Part shown: positions 21,230 through 35,160 of the stretch, one piece after another
Layout: each line of letters begins with the position of its first letter
Numbering within the stretch: the first letter of the stretch is position 1
Origin: Henricia sp. BOLD:AAB3569
Lineage: Eukaryota > Echinodermata > Asteroidea > Spinulosida > Echinasteridae
Length of the DNA: 64,000 nt
Direction: 5' to 3'
NCBI GenBank assembly: GCA_037783545.1
Contig: JBBELK010001447.1
Coordinates: 1 to 64,000, forward strand
Translations under genes and position numbers: made by a program
The notes under the pieces: model-generated
Database searches by the model: none
The model's input: only the letters and a program-made list of their open reading frames with translations
Told to the model about the DNA's origin: nothing

Positions 21230-23780
21230 GTGTCCCAAATGCCGGCAAATTTGGAAATCAAGGAATTTTCCAACCAACTTCAAATTTTGCATGCTCCAAA
21301 CTGTATATATTCCGCACTTGTCATGCAAAATTGACAGATTTTCGCTGGGAAATGACGGAGAAATTTCAGAGTTTAGGGAAAACGGAGCTCGGCTACGTGG
21401 TTATTCCCCTAACCGTGGCTGTTGGGACACCCTGCGCCGCGCTGGTGTACATTTGTACGGCCGTTGACTCACCCCAGATTGTGACGGGAATTAGGTCAAA
21501 GTGTGTCCCAAATGCCGGCAAATTTGGAAATCAAGGAATGTTCCAACCAACTTCAAATTTTGCATGCTCCAAACTGTATATATTCCGCACTTGTCATGCA
21601 AAATTGACAGATTTTCGCTGGGAAATGACGGAGAAATTTCAGAGTTTAGGGAAAACGGAGCTCGGCTACGTGGTTATTCCCCTAACCGTGGCTGTTGGGA
21701 CACCCTGCGCCCCGCTGGTGTACATTTGTACGGCCGTTGACTCACCCCAGATTGTGACGGGAATTAGGTCAAAGTGTGTCCCAAATGCCGGCAAATTTGG
21801 AAATCAAGGAATTTTCCAACCAACTTCAAATTTTGCATGCTCCAAACTGTATATATTCCGCACTTGTCATGCAAAATTGACAGATTTTCGCTGGGAAATG
21901 ACGGAGAAATTTCAGAGTTTAGGGAAAACGGAGCTCGGCTACGTGGTTATTCCCCTAACCGTGGCTGTTGGGACACCCTGCGCCGCGCTGGTGTACATTT
22001 GTACGGCCGTTGACTCACCCCAGATTGTGACGGGAATTGGGTCAAAGTGTGTCCCAAATGCCGGCAAATTTGGAAATCAAGGAATTTTCCAACCAACTTC
22101 AAATTTTGCATGCTCCAAACTGTATATATTCCGCACTTGTCATGCAAAATTGACAGATTTTCGCTGGGAAATGACGGAGAAATTTCAGAGTTTAGGGAAA
22201 ACGGAGCTCGGCTACGTGGTTATTCCCCTAACCGTGGCTGTTGGGACACCCTGCGCCGCGCTGGTGTACATTTGTACGGCCGTTGACTCACCCCAGATTG
22301 TGACGGGAATTAGGTCAAAGTGTGTCCCAAATGCCGGCAAATTTGGAAATCAAGGAATTTTCCAACCAACTTCAAATTTTGCATGCTCCAAACTGTATAT
22401 ATTCCGCACTTGTCATGCAAAATTGACAGATTTTCGCTTGGAAATTACGGAGAAATTTCAGAGTTTAGGGAAAACGGAGCTCGGCTACGTGGTTATTCCC
22501 CTAACCGTGGCTGTTGGGACACCCTGCGCCGCGCTGGTGTACATTTGTACGGCCGTTGACTCACCCCAGATTGTGACGGGAATTAGGTCAAAGTGTGTCC
22601 CAAATGCCGGCAAATTTGGCAATCAAGGAATTTTCCAACCAACTTTAAATTTTGCATGCTCCAAACTGTATATATTCCGCACTTGTCATGCAAAATTGAC
22701 AGATTTTCGCTGGGAAATTACGGAGAAATTTCAGAGTTTAGGGAAAACGGAGCTCGGCTACGTGGTTATTCCCCTAACCGTGGCTGTTGGGACACCCTGC
22801 GCCGCGCTGGTGTACATTTGTACGGCCGTTGACTCACCCCAGATTGTGACGGGAATTAGGTCAAAGTGTGTCCCAAATGCCGGCAAATTTGGAAATCAAG
22901 GAATTTTCCAACCAACTTCAAATTTTGCATGCTCCAAACTGTATATATTCCGCACTTGTCATGCAAAATTGACAGATTTTCGCTGGGAAATGACGGAGAA
23001 ATTTCAGAGTTTAGGGAAAACGGAGCTCGGCTACGTGGTTATTCCCCTAACCGTGGCTGTTGGGACACCCTGCGCCGCGCTGGTGTACATTTGTACGGCC
23101 GTTGACTCACCCCAGATTGTGACGGGAATTATGTCAAAGTGTGTCCCAAATGCCGGCAAATTTGGAAATCAAGGAATTTTCCAACCAACTTCAAATTTTG
23201 CATGCTCCAAACTGTATATATTCCGCACTTGTCATGCAAAATTGACAGATTTTCGCTGGGAAATGACGGAGAAATTTCAGAGTTTAGGGAAAACGGAGCT
23301 CGGCTACATGGTTATTCCCCTAACCGTGGCTGTTGGGACACCCTGCGCCCCGCTGGTGTACATTTGTACGGCCGTTGACTCACCCCAGATTGTGACGGGA
23401 ATTAGGTCAAAGTGTGTCCCAAATGCCGGCAAATTTGGAAATCAAGGAATTTTCCAACCAACTTCAAATTTTGCATGCTCCAAACTGTATATATTCCGCA
23501 CTTGTCATGCAAAATTGACAGATTTTCGCTGGGAAATGACGGAGAAATTTCAGAGTTTAGGGAAAACGGAGCTCGGCTACGTGGTTATTCCCCTAACCGT
23601 GGCTGTTGGGACACCCTGCGCCGCGCTGGTGTACATTTGTACGGCCGTTGACTCACCCCAGATTGTGACGGGAATTAGGTCAAAGTGTGTCCCAAATGCC
23701 GGCAAATTTGGAAATCAAGGAATTTTCCAACCAACTTCAAATTTTGCATGCTCCAAACTGTATATATTCCGCACTTGTCA
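21230..23780 (+). repeat. Highly homogeneous satellite stretch
   Basis: Nine to ten monomers with very few differences and exact 273-bp spacing. Rare markers show recent local copying: AATTGGGTC at about 20945 and 22037 (1092 bp apart), and GCCCCGCTGG at about 21710 and 23348 (1638 bp, six monomers). Near identity implies the most recent homogenisation in the plus arm. Confidence 0.8.
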
Positions 23781-25611
23781 TGCAAATTGACAGATTTTCG
23801 CTGGGAAATGACGGAGAAATTTCAGAGTTTAGGGAAAACGGAGCTCGGCTACGTGGTTATTCCCCTAACCGTGGCTGTTGGGACAACCCCTGCGCCGCGC
23901 TGGTGTACATTTGTACGGCCGTTGACTCACCCCAGATTGTGACGGGAAATTAGGTCAAAGTGTGTCCCAAATGCCGGCAAATTTGGAAATCAAGGAATTT
24001 TCCAACCAACTTCAAATTTTGCATGCTCCAAACTGTATATATTCCGCACTTGTCATGCAAAATTGACAGATTTTCGCTGGTAAATGACGGAGAAATTTCA
24101 GAGTTTAGGGAAAACAGAGCTCGGCTACGTGGTTATTCCCCTAACCGTGGCTGTTGGGACACCCTGCGCCGCGCTGGTGTACATTTGTACGGCCGTTGAC
24201 TCACCCCAGATTGTGACGGGAATTAGGTCAAAGTGTGTCCCAAATGCCGGCAAATTTGGAAATCAAGGAATGTTCCAACCAACTTCAAATTTTGCATGCT
24301 CCAAACTGTATATATTCCGCACTTGTCATGCAAAATTGACAGATTTTCGCTGGGAAATGACGGAGAAATTTCAGAGTTTAGGGAAAACGGAGCTCGGCTA
24401 CGTGGTTATTTTCCTAACCTGTGGCTGTTGGGACACCCTGCGCCGCGCTGGTGTACATTTGTACGGCCGTTGACTCACCCCAGATTGTGACGGGAATTAG
24501 GTCAAAGTGTGTCCCAAATGCCGGCAAATTTGGAAATCAAGGAATTTTCCAACCAACTTCAAATTTTGCATGCTCCAAACTGTATATATTCCGCACTTGT
24601 CATGCAAAATTGACAGATTTTCGCTGGGAAATGACGGAGAAATTTCAGAGTTTAGGGAAAACGGAGCTCGGCTACGTTGTTATTCCCCTAACCGTGGCTG
24701 TTGGGACACCCTGCGCCGCGCTGGTGTACATTGTACGGCCGTTGACTCACCCCAGATTGTGACGGGAATTAGGTCAAAGTGTGTCCCAAATGCCGGCAAA
24801 TTTGGAAATCAAGGAATTTTCCAACCAACTTCAAATTTTGCATGCTCCAAACTGTATATATTTCCGCACTTGTCATGCAAAATTGACAGATTTTCGCTGG
24901 GAAATTACGGAGAAATTTCAGAGTTTAGGGAAAACGGAGCTCGGCTACGTGGTTATTCCCCTAACCGTGGCTTTGGGACACCCTGCGCCGCGCTGGTGTA
25001 CATTTGTACGGCCGTTGACTCACCCAGATTGTGACGGGAATTAGGTCAAAGTGTGTCCCAAATGCCGGCAAATTTGGCAATCAAGGAATTTTCCAACCAA
25101 CTTTAAATTTTGCATGCTCCAAACTGTATATATTCCGCACTTGTCATGCAAAATTGACAGATTTTCGCTGGGAAATTACGGAGAAATTTCAGAGTTTAGG
25201 GGAAAACGGAGCTCGGCTACGTGGTTATTCCCCCTAACCGTGGCTGTTGGGACACCCTGCGCCGCGCTGGTGTACATTTGTACGGCCGTTGACTCACCCC
25301 AGATTGTGACGGGAATTAGGTCAAAGTGTGTCCCAAATGCCGGCAAATTTGGAAATCAAGGAATTTTCCAACCAACTTCAAATATTTTGCATGCTCCAAA
25401 CTGTATATATTCCGCACTTGTCATGCAAAATTGACAGATTTTCGCTGGGAAATGACGGAGAAATTTCAGAGTTTAGGGAAAACGGAGCTCGGCTACGTGG
25501 TTATTCCCCTAACCGTGGCTGTTGGACACCCTGCGCCGCGCTGGTGTACATTTGTACGGCCGTTGACTCACCCCAGATTGTGACGGGAATTAGGTCAAAG
25601 TGTGTCCCAAA

Positions 25612-25614
25612 TGC
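25612..25614. other. Satellite inversion junction (orientation flips from plus to minus)
   Basis: Plus-orientation sequence runs to TGTGTCCCAAATGC and would normally continue CGGCAAATTTGG. Instead it continues GGAATATACAGTTTGGAGC, the monomer in reverse orientation (normally AAGTGCGGAATATATACAG). The two parents share only TGC at the joint. The first reversed copy has the 2-bp-short GGAATATACAG, the reverse complement of the rare CTGTATATTCC variant of the 9-mer HOR. Everything to the left of this point apart from the transposon is plus, and everything to the right is minus. The joint sits inside an indel-rich stretch, so an assembly misjoin is possible. Confidence 0.9.
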
Positions 25615-28600
25615 GGAATATACAGTTTGGAGCATGCAAAATTTGAAGTTGGTTGGAAAATTCCTTGATTTCCAAATTTGCCGGCATTTGGGACACACTT
25701 TGACCTAATTCCCATCACAATCTGGGGTGAGTCAACGGCCGTACAAATGTACACCAGCGCGGCGCAGGGGTGTCCCAACAGCCACGGTTAGGGGAATAAC
25801 CACGTAGCCGAGCTCCGTTTTTCCCTAAACTCTGAAATTTCTCCGTCATTTCCCAGCGAAAATCTGTCAATTTTGCATGACAAGTGCGGAATATATACAG
25901 TTTGGAGCATGAAAATTTGAAGTTGGTTGGAAAATTCCTTGATTTCCAAATTTGCCGGCATTTGGGACACACTTTGACCTAATTCCCGTCACAATCTGGG
26001 GTGAGTCAACGGCCGTACAAATGTACACCAGCGCGGCGCAGGGTGTCCCAACAGCCACGGTTAGGGGAATAACCACGTAGCCGAGCTCCGTTTTCCCTAA
26101 ACTCTGAAATTTCTCCGTCATTTCCCAGCGAAAATCTGTCAATTGTGCATGACAAGTGCGGAATATAAACAGTTTGGAGCATGCAAAATTTGAAGTTGGT
26201 TGGAAAATTCCTTGATTTCCAAATTTGCCGGCATTTGGGACACACTTTGACCTAATTCCCGTCACAATCTGGGGTGAGTCAACGGCCGTACAAATGTACA
26301 CCAGCGCGGCGCAGGGTGTCCCAACAGCCACGGTTAGGGGAATAACCACGTAGCCGAGCTCCGTTTTCCCTAAACTCTGAAATTTCTCCGTCATTTCCCA
26401 GCGAAAATCTGTCAATTTTGCATGACAAGTGCGGGAATATATACAGTTTGGAGCATGCAACATTTGAAGTTGGTTGGAAAATTCCTTGATTTCCAAATTT
26501 GCCGGCATTTGGGACACACTTTGACCTAATTCCCGTCACAATCTGGGGTGAGTCAACGGCCGTACAAATGTACACCAGCGCGGCGCAGGGTGTCCCAACA
26601 GCCTACGGTTAAGGGAATAACCACGTAGCCGAGCTCCGTTTTCCCTAAACTCTGAAATTTCTCCGTCATTTCCCAGCGAAAATCTGTCAATTTTGCATGA
26701 CAAGTGCGGAATATATACAGTTTGGAGCATGCAAAATTTGAAGTTGGTTGGAAAATTCCTTGATTTCCAAATTTGCCGGCATTTGGGACACACTTTGACC
26801 TAATTCCCGTCACAATCTGGGGTGAGTCAACGGCCGTACAAATGTACACCAGCGCAGCGCAGGGTGTCCCAACAGCCACGGTTAGGGGAATAACCACGTA
26901 GCCGAGCTCCGTTTTCCCTAAACTCTGAATTTCTCCGTCATTTCCCAGCGAAAATCTGTCAATTTTGCATGACAAGTGCGGAATATATACAGTTTGGAGA
27001 ATGCTAAATTTGAAGTTGGTTGGAAAATTCCTTGATTTCCAAATTTGCCGGCATTTGGGACACACTTTGACCTAATTCCCGTCACAATCTGGGGTGAGTC
27101 AACGGCCGTACAAATGTACACCAGCGCGGCGCAGGGTGTCCCAACAGCCACGGTTAGGGGAATAACCACGTAGCCGAGCTCCGTTTTCCCTAAACTCTGA
27201 AATTTCTCCGTCATTTCCCAGCGAAAATCTGTCAATTTTGAATGACAAGTGCGGAATATATACAGTTTGGAGCATGCCAAAATTTGAAGTTGGTTGGAAA
27301 ATTCCTTGATTTCCAAATTTGCCGGCATTTGGGACACACTTTGACCTAATTCCCGTCACAATCTAGGGTGAGTCAACGGCCGTACAAATGTACACCAGCG
27401 CGGCGCAGGGTGTCCCAACAGCCACGGTTAGGGGAATAACCACGTAGCCGAGCTCCGTTTTCCCTAAACTCTGAAATTTCTCCGTCATTTCCCAGCGAAA
27501 ATCTGTCAATTTTGCATGACAAGTGGGGAATATATACAGTTTGGAGCATGCAAAATTTGAAGTTGGTTGGAAAATTCCTTGATTTCCAAATTTGCCGGCA
27601 TTTGGGACACACTTTGACCTAATTCCCGTCACAATCTGGGGTGAGTCAACGGCCGTACAAATGTACACCAGCGCGGCGCAGGGTGTCCCAACAGCCACGG
27701 TTAGGGGAATAACCACGTAGCCGAGCTCCGTTTTCCCTAAACTCTGAAATTTCTCCGTCATTTCCCAGCGAAATCTGTCAATTTTGCATGACAAGTGCGG
27801 AAATATATACAGTTTGGAGCATGCAAAATTTGAAGTTGGTTGGAAAATTCCTTGATTTCCAATTTGCCGGCATTTGGGACACACTTTGACCTAATTCCCG
27901 TCACAATCTGGGGTTAGTCAACGGCCGTACAAATGTACACCAGCGCGGCGCAGGGTGTCCCAACAGCCACGGTTAGGTGAATAACCACGTAGCCGAGCTC
28001 CGTTTTCCCTAAACTCTGAAATTTCTCCGTCATTTCCCAGCGAAAATCTGTCAATTTTGCATGACAAGTGCGGAATATAAACAGTTTGGAGCATGCAAAA
28101 TTTGAAGTTGGTTGGAAAATTCCTTGATTTCCAAATTTACCGGCATTTGGGACACACTTTGACCTAATTCCCGTCACAATCTGGGGTTAGTCAACGGCCG
28201 TACAAATGTACACCAGCGCGGCGCAGGGTGTCCCAACAGCCACGGTTAGGGGAATAACCACGTAGCCGAGCTCCGTTTTCCCTAAACTCTGAAATTTCTC
28301 CGTCATTTCCAGCGAAAATCTGTCAATTTTGCATGACAAGTGCGGAATATAAACAGTTTGGAGCATGCAAAATTTGAAGTTGGTTGGAAAATTCCTTGAT
28401 TTCCAAATTTACCGGCATTTGGGACACACTTTGACCTAATTCCCCGTCACAATCTGGGTGAGTCAACGGCCGTACAAATGTACACCAGCGCGGCGCAGGG
28501 TGTCCCAACAGCCACGGTTAGGTGAATAACCACGTAGCCGAGCTCCGTTTTCCCTAAACTCTGAAATTTCTCCGTCATTTCCCAGCGAAAATCTGTCAAT

Positions 28601-31600
28601 TTTGCATGACAAGTGCGGAATATAAACAGTTTGGAGCATGCAAAATTTGAAGTTGGTTGGAAAATTCCTTGATTTCCAAATTTACCGGCATTTGGGACAC
28701 ACTTTGACCTAATTCCCGTCACAATCTGGGGTGAGTCAACGGCCGTACAAATGTACACCAGCGCGGCGCAGGGTGTCCCAACAGCCACGGTTAGGGGAAT
28801 AACCACGTAGCCGAGCTCCGTTTTCCCTAAACTCTGAAATTTCTCCGTCATTTCCCAGCGAAAATCTGTCAATTTTGCATGACAAGTGCGGAATATAAAC
28901 AGTTGGGAGCATGCAAAATTTGAAGTTGGTTGGAAAATTCCTTGATTTTCCAAATTTACCGGCATTTGGGACACACTTTGACCTAATTCCCGTCACTAAT
29001 CTGGGGTGAGTCAACGGCCGTACAAATGTACACCAGCGCGGCGCAGGGTGTCCCAACAGCCACGGTTAGGGAATAACCACGTAGCCGAGCTCCGTTTTCC
29101 CTAAACTCTGAAATTTCTCCGTCATTTCCCAGCGAAATCTGTCAATTTTGCATGACAAGTGCGGAATATAAACAGTTTGGAGCATGCAAAATTTGAAGTT
29201 GGTTGGAAAATTCCTTGATTTCCAATTTACCGGCATTTGGGACACACTTTGACCTAATTCCCGTCACAATCTGGGGTGAGTCAACGGCCGTACAAATGTA
29301 CACCAGCGCGGCGCAGGGTGTCCCAACAGCCACGGTTAGCGGGAATAACCACGTAGCCGAGCTCCGTTTTCCTAAACTCTGAAATTTCTCCGTCATTTCC
29401 CAGCGAAATCTGTCAATTTTGCATGACAAGTGCGGAATATAAACAGTTTGGAGCATGCAAAATTTGAAGTTGGTTGGAAAATTCCTTGATTTCCAAATTT
29501 ACCGGCATTTGGGACACACTTTGACCTAATTCCCGTCACAATCTGGGGTGAGTCAACGGCCGTACAAATGTACACCAGCGCGGCGCAGGGTGTCCCAACA
29601 GCCACGGTTAGGGGAATAACCACGTAGCCGAGCTCCGTTTTCCCTAAACTCTGAAATTTCTCCGTCATTTCCCAGCGAAAATCTGTCAATTTTGCATGAC
29701 AAGTGCGGATTATATACAGTTGGGAGCATGCAAAATTTGAAGTTGGTTGGAAAAATTCCTTGATTTTCAAATTTACCGGCATTTGGGACACACTTTGACC
29801 TAATTCCCGTCATAATCTGGGGTGAGTCAACGGCCGTACAAATGTACACCAGCGCGGCGCAGGGTGTCCCAACAGCCACGGTTAGCGGAATAACCACGTA
29901 GCCGAGCTCCGTTTTCCTAAACTCTGAAATTTCTCCGTCATTTCCCAGCGAAAATCTGTCAATTTTGCATGACAAGTGCGGAATATAAACAGTTTGGAGC
30001 ATGCAAAATTTGAAGTTGGTTGGAAAATTCCTTGATTTCCAAATTTACCGGCATTTGGGACACACTTTGACCTAATTCCCGTCACAATCTGGGGTGAGTC
30101 AACGGCCGTACAAATGTACACCAGCGCGGCGCAGGGTGTCCCAACAGCCACGGTTAGGGGAATAACCACGTAGCCGAGCTCCGTTTTCCCTAAACTCTCA
30201 AATTTCTCCGTCATTTCCAGCGAAAATCTGTCAATTTTGCATGACAAGTGCGGGAATATATACAGTTTGGAGCATGCAAAATTTGAAGTTGGTTGGAAAA
30301 TTCCTTGATTTCCAAATTTACCGGCATTTGGGACACACTTTGACCTAATTCCCGTCACAATCTGGGGTGAGTCAACGGCCGTACAAATGTACACCAGCGC
30401 GGCGCAGGGTGTCCCAACAGCCACGGTTAGGTGAATAACCACGTAGCCGAGCTCCGTTTTCCCTAAACTCTGAAATTTCTCCGTCATTTCCCAGCGAAAA
30501 TCTGTCAATTTTGCATGACAAGTGCGGAATATAAACAGTTTGGAGCATGCAAAATTTGAAGTTGGTTGGAAAATTCCTTGATTTCCAAATTTACCGGCAT
30601 TTGGGACACACTTTGACCTAATTCCCGTCACAATCTGGGTGAGTCAACGGCCGTACAAATGTACACCAGCGCGGCGCAGGGTGTCCCAACAGCCACGGTT
30701 AGGGGAATAACCACGTAGCCGAGCTCCGTTTTCCCTAAACTCTGAAATTTCTCCGTCATTTCCCAGCGAAAATCTGTCAATTTTGCATGACAAGTGCGGA
30801 TTATATACAGTTGGGAGCATGCAAAATTTGAAGTTGGTTGGAAAATTCCTTGATTTTCAAATTTACCGGCATTTGGGACACACTTTGACCTAATTCCCGT
30901 CATAATCTGGGGTGAGTCAACGGCCGTACAAATGTACACCAGCGCGGCGCAGGGTGTCCCAACAGCCACGGTTAGGGGAATAACACGTAGCCGAGCTCCG
31001 TTTTCCTAAACTCTGAAATTTCTCCGTCATTTCCCAGCGAAAATCTGTCAATTTTGCATGACAAGTGCGGAATATAAACAGTTTGGAGCATGCAAAATTT
31101 GAAGTTGGTTGGAAAATTCCTTGATTTCCAAATTTACCGGCATTTGGGACACACTTTGACCTAATTCCCGTCACAATCTGGGGTGAGTCAACGGCCGTAC
31201 AAATGTACACCAGCGCGGCGCAGGGTGTCCCAACAGCCACGGTTAGGGGAATAACCACGTAGCCGAGCTCCGTTTTCCCTAAACTCTGAAATTTCTCCGT
31301 CATTTCCCAGCGAAAATCTGTCAATTTTGCATGACAAGTGCGGAATATAAACAGTTTGGAGCATGCAAAATTTGAAGTTGGTTGGAAAATTCCTTGATTT
31401 CCAAATTTACCGGCATTTGGGACACACTTTGACCTAATTCCCGTCATAATCTGGGGTGAGTCAACGGCCGTACAAATGTACACCAGCGCGGCGCAGGGTG
31501 TCCCAACAGCCACGGTTAGGGGAATAACCACGTAGCCGAGCTCCGTTTTCCCTAAACTCTGAAATTTCTCCGTCATTTCCCAGCGAAAATCTGTCAATTT

Positions 31601-31727
31601 TGCATGACAAGTGCGGAATATAAACAGTTTGGAGCATGCAAAATTTGAAGTTGGTTGGAAAATTCCTTGATTTCCAAATTTACCGGCATTTGGGACACAC
31701 TTTGACCTAATTCCCGTCACAATCTGG
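25615..31727 (-). repeat. Indel-rich minus array with tetramer HOR
   Basis: Many monomers differ by single-base gains or losses. Rare markers repeat at tetramer spacing: GGATTATATACAGTTGGG at about 29707 and 30797 (1090 bp), and CCCGTCATAATCTGG at about 29807 and 30897 (1090 bp), then 31441 (two further monomers). Nonsense changes in the otherwise open frame occur at 27363-27365, 27914-27916 and 28187-28189. Confidence 0.8.
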
Positions 31728-32589
31728 GGTGAGTCAACGGCCGTACAAATGTACACCAGCGCGGCGCAGGGTGTCCCAACAGCCACGGTTAGGGGAATAA
31801 CCACGTAGCCGAGCTCCGTTTTCCCTAAACTCTCAAATTTCTCCGTCATTTCCCAGCGAAAATCTGTCAATTTTGCATGACAAGTGGGGAATATATACAG
31901 TTTGGAGCATGCAAAATTTGACGTTGGTTGGAAAATTCCTTGATTTCCCATTTGGGACACACTTTGACCTAATTCCCGTCACAATCTGGGGTGAGTCAAC
32001 GGCCGTACAAATGTACACCAGCGCGGCGCAGGGTGTCCCAACAGCCACGGTTAGGGGAATAACCACGTAGCCGAGCTCCGTTTTCCCTAAACTCTGAAAT
32101 TTCTCCGTCATTTCCCAGCGAAAATCTGTCAATTTTGCATGACAAGTGCGGAATATATACAGTTTGGAGCATGCAAAATTTGAAGTTGGTTGGAAAATTC
32201 TTTGATTTCCAAATTTGCCGGCATTTGGGACACACTTTGACCTAAATCCCGTCACAATCTGGGGTGAGTCAACGGCCGTACAAATGTACACCAGCGCGGC
32301 GCAGGGTGTCCCAACAGCCACGGTTAGGGTAATAACCACGTAGCCGAGCTCCGTTTTCCCTAAACTCTGAAATTTCTCCGTCATTTCCCAGCGAAAATCT
32401 GTCAATTTTGCATGACAAGTGCGGATTATATACAGTTGGGAGCATGCAAAATTTGAAGTTGGTTGGAAAATTCCTTGATTTTCAAATTTACCGGCATTTG
32501 GGACACACTTTGACCTAATTCCCGTCACAATCTGGGGTGAGTCAACGGCCGTACAAATGTACACCAGCGCGGCGCAGGGTGTCCCAACA

Positions 32590-32625
32590 GCCACGGTTAG
32601 GGGAATAGCCACGGTTAGGGGAATA
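32590..32625 (-). repeat. 18-bp tandem duplication inside a monomer (copy 1)
   Basis: GCCACGGTTAGGGGAATA occurs twice in a row, lengthening this monomer to 291 bp, and is followed by ACCATGTAG instead of ACCACGTAG. The same private duplication occurs in the related monomers at 43059 and 44437, which makes it a good lineage marker for the super-block. Confidence 0.92.
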
Positions 32626-35160
32626 ACCATGTAGCCGAGCTCCGTTTTCCCTAAACTCTGAAATTTCTCCGTCATTTCCCAGCGAAAATCTGTCAATTTT
32701 GCATGACAAGTGCGGAATATATACAGTTTGGAGCATGCACATTTTGAAGTTGGTTGGAAAATTCCTTGATTTCCAAATTTGCCGGCATTTGGGACACACT
32801 TTGACCTAATTCCCGTCACAATCTGGGGTGAGTCAACGGCCGTACAAATGTACACCAGCGCGGCGCAGGGTGTCCCAACAGCCACGGTTAGGGGAATAAC
32901 CACGTAGCCGAGCTCCGTTTTCCCTAAACTCTGAAATTTCTCCGTCATTTCCAAGCGAAAATCTGTCAATTTTGCATGACAAGTGCGGAATATATACAGT
33001 TTGGAGCATGCAAAATTTGAAGTTGGTTGGAAAATTCCTTGATTTCCAAATTTGCCGGCATTTGGGACACACTTTGACCTAATTCCCGTCACAATCTGGG
33101 GTGAGTCAACGGCCGTACAAATGTACACCAGCGCAGCGCAGGGTGTCCCAACAGCCACGGTTAGGGGAATAACCACATAGCCGAGCTCCGTTTTCCCTAA
33201 ACTCTGAAATTTCTCCGTCATTTCCCAGCGAAAATCTGTCAATTTTGCATGACAAGTGCGGAATATATACAGTTTGGAGAATGCTAAATTTGAAGTTGGT
33301 TGGAAAATTCCTTGATTTCCAAATTTGCCGGCATTTGGGACACACTTTGACCTAATTCCCGTCACAATCTGGGGTGAGTCAACGGCCGTACAAATGTACA
33401 CCAGCGCGGCGCAGGGTGTCCCAACAGCCACGGTTAGGGGAATAACCACGTAGCCGAGCTCCGTTTTCCCTAAACTCTGAAATTTCTCCGTCATTTCCCA
33501 GCGAAAATCTGTCAATTTTGCATGACAAGTGCGGAATATATACAGTTTGGAGCATGCACATTTTGAAGTTGGTTGGAAAATTCCTTGATTTCCAAATTTG
33601 CCGGCATTTGGGACACACTTTGACCTAATTCCCGTCACAATCTGGGGTGAGTCAACGGCCGTACAAATGTACACCAGCGCGGCGCAGGGTGTCCCAACAG
33701 CCACGGTTAGGGGAATAACCACGTAGCCGAGCTCCGTTTTCCCTAAACTCTGAAACTTCTCCGTCATTTCCCAGCGAAAATCTGTCAATTTTGCATGACA
33801 AGTGCGGAATATATACAGTTTGGAGCATGCAAAATTTGAAGTTGGTTGGAAAATTCCTTGATTTCCAAATTTGCCGGCATTTGGGACACACTTTGACCTA
33901 ATTCCCGTCACAATCTGGGGTGAGTCAACGGCCGTACAAATGTACACCAGCGCGGCGCAGGGTGTCCCAACAGCCACGGTTAGGGGCAATAACCACGTAG
34001 CCGAGCTCCGTTTTCCCTAAACTCTGAAATTTCTCCGTCATTTCCCAGCGAAAATCTGTCAATTTTGCATGACAAGTGCGGAATATATACAGTTTGGAGC
34101 ATTGAAAATTTGAAGTTGGTTGGAAAATTCCTTGATTTCCAAATTTGCCGGCATTTGGGACACACTTTGACCTAATTCCCGTCACAATCTGGGGTGAGTC
34201 AACGGCCGTACAAATGTACACCAGCGCGGCGCAGGGTGTCCCAACAGCCACGGTTAGGGGAATAACCACGTAGCCGAGCTCCGTTTTCCCTAAACTCTGA
34301 AATTTCTCCGTCATTTCCCAGCGAAAATCTGTCAATTGTGCATGACAAGTGCGGAATATAAACAGTTTGGAGCATGCAAAATTTGAAGTTGGTTGGAAAA
34401 TTCCTTGATTTCCAAATTTACCGGCATTTGGGACACACTTTGACCTAATTCCCGTCACAATCTGGGGTGAGTCAACGGCCGTACAAATGTACACCAGCGC
34501 GGCGCAGGGTGTCCCAACAGCCACGGTTAGGGGAATAACCACGTAGCCGAGCTCCGTTTTCCCTAAACTCTGAAATTTCTCCGTCATTTCCCAGCGAAAA
34601 TCTGTCAATTGTGCATGACAAGTGCGGAATATATACAGTTTGGAGCATGCAAAATTTGAAGTTGGTTGGAAAATTCCTTGATTTCCAAATTTACCGGCAT
34701 TTGGGACACACTTTGACCTAATTCCCGTCACAATCTGGGGTGAGTCAACGGCCGTACAGATGTACACCAGCGCGGCGCAGGGTGTCCCAACAGCCACGGT
34801 TAGGGGAATAACCACGTAGCCGAGCTCCGTTTTCCCTAAACTCTGAAATTTCTCCGTCATTTCCAAGCGAAAATCTGTCAATTTTGCATGACAAGTGCGG
34901 AATATATACAGTTTGGAGCATGCAAAATTTGAAGTTGGTTGGAAAATTCCTTGATTTCCAAATTTGCCGGCATTTGGGACACACTTTGACCTAATTCCCG
35001 TCACAATCTGGGGTGAGTCAACGGCCGTACAAATGTACACCAGCGCAGCGCAGGGTGTCCCAACAGCCACGGTTAGGGGAATAACCACGTAGCCGAGCTC
35101 CGTTTTCCCTAAACTCTGAAATTTCTCCGTAATTTCCCAGCGAAAATCTGTCAATTTTGC

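Larger units (their letters stand above)
7453..25614 (+). repeat. 273-bp satellite array, central segment, plus orientation
   Basis: About 66 monomers in the same orientation as 1-4250. Regions by quality and subtype: 7453-8690 is indel-rich and continues the trimer pattern; 8690-12500 mixes the TTTTTGCTGG and TTTTCGCTGG haplotypes with strong tetramer structure; 12500-16300 loses the TTTTTGCTGG type and gains ACATGTCATG, GGGAAACCC and GAAATTACGG variants; 16324-21229 is a 9-mer HOR; 20580-23780 is very homogeneous; 23780-25614 again has single-base indels. The array ends at the orientation flip. It contains no gene. One SacI-type GAGCTC and one GCATGC word per monomer would give a 273-bp digestion ladder. 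Confidence 0.97.

Noticed and set aside
23780-31000. Inversion explained as a simple fold-back read artefact
   Set aside because: A fold-back would put the same variants in mirror order on both sides. Right-side markers (GGAATATAAACAG, AATTTACCGG, GAATGCTAAA) have no reverse-complement partners near the joint on the left. A misjoin of two different array parts is still possible and is listed as a finding.
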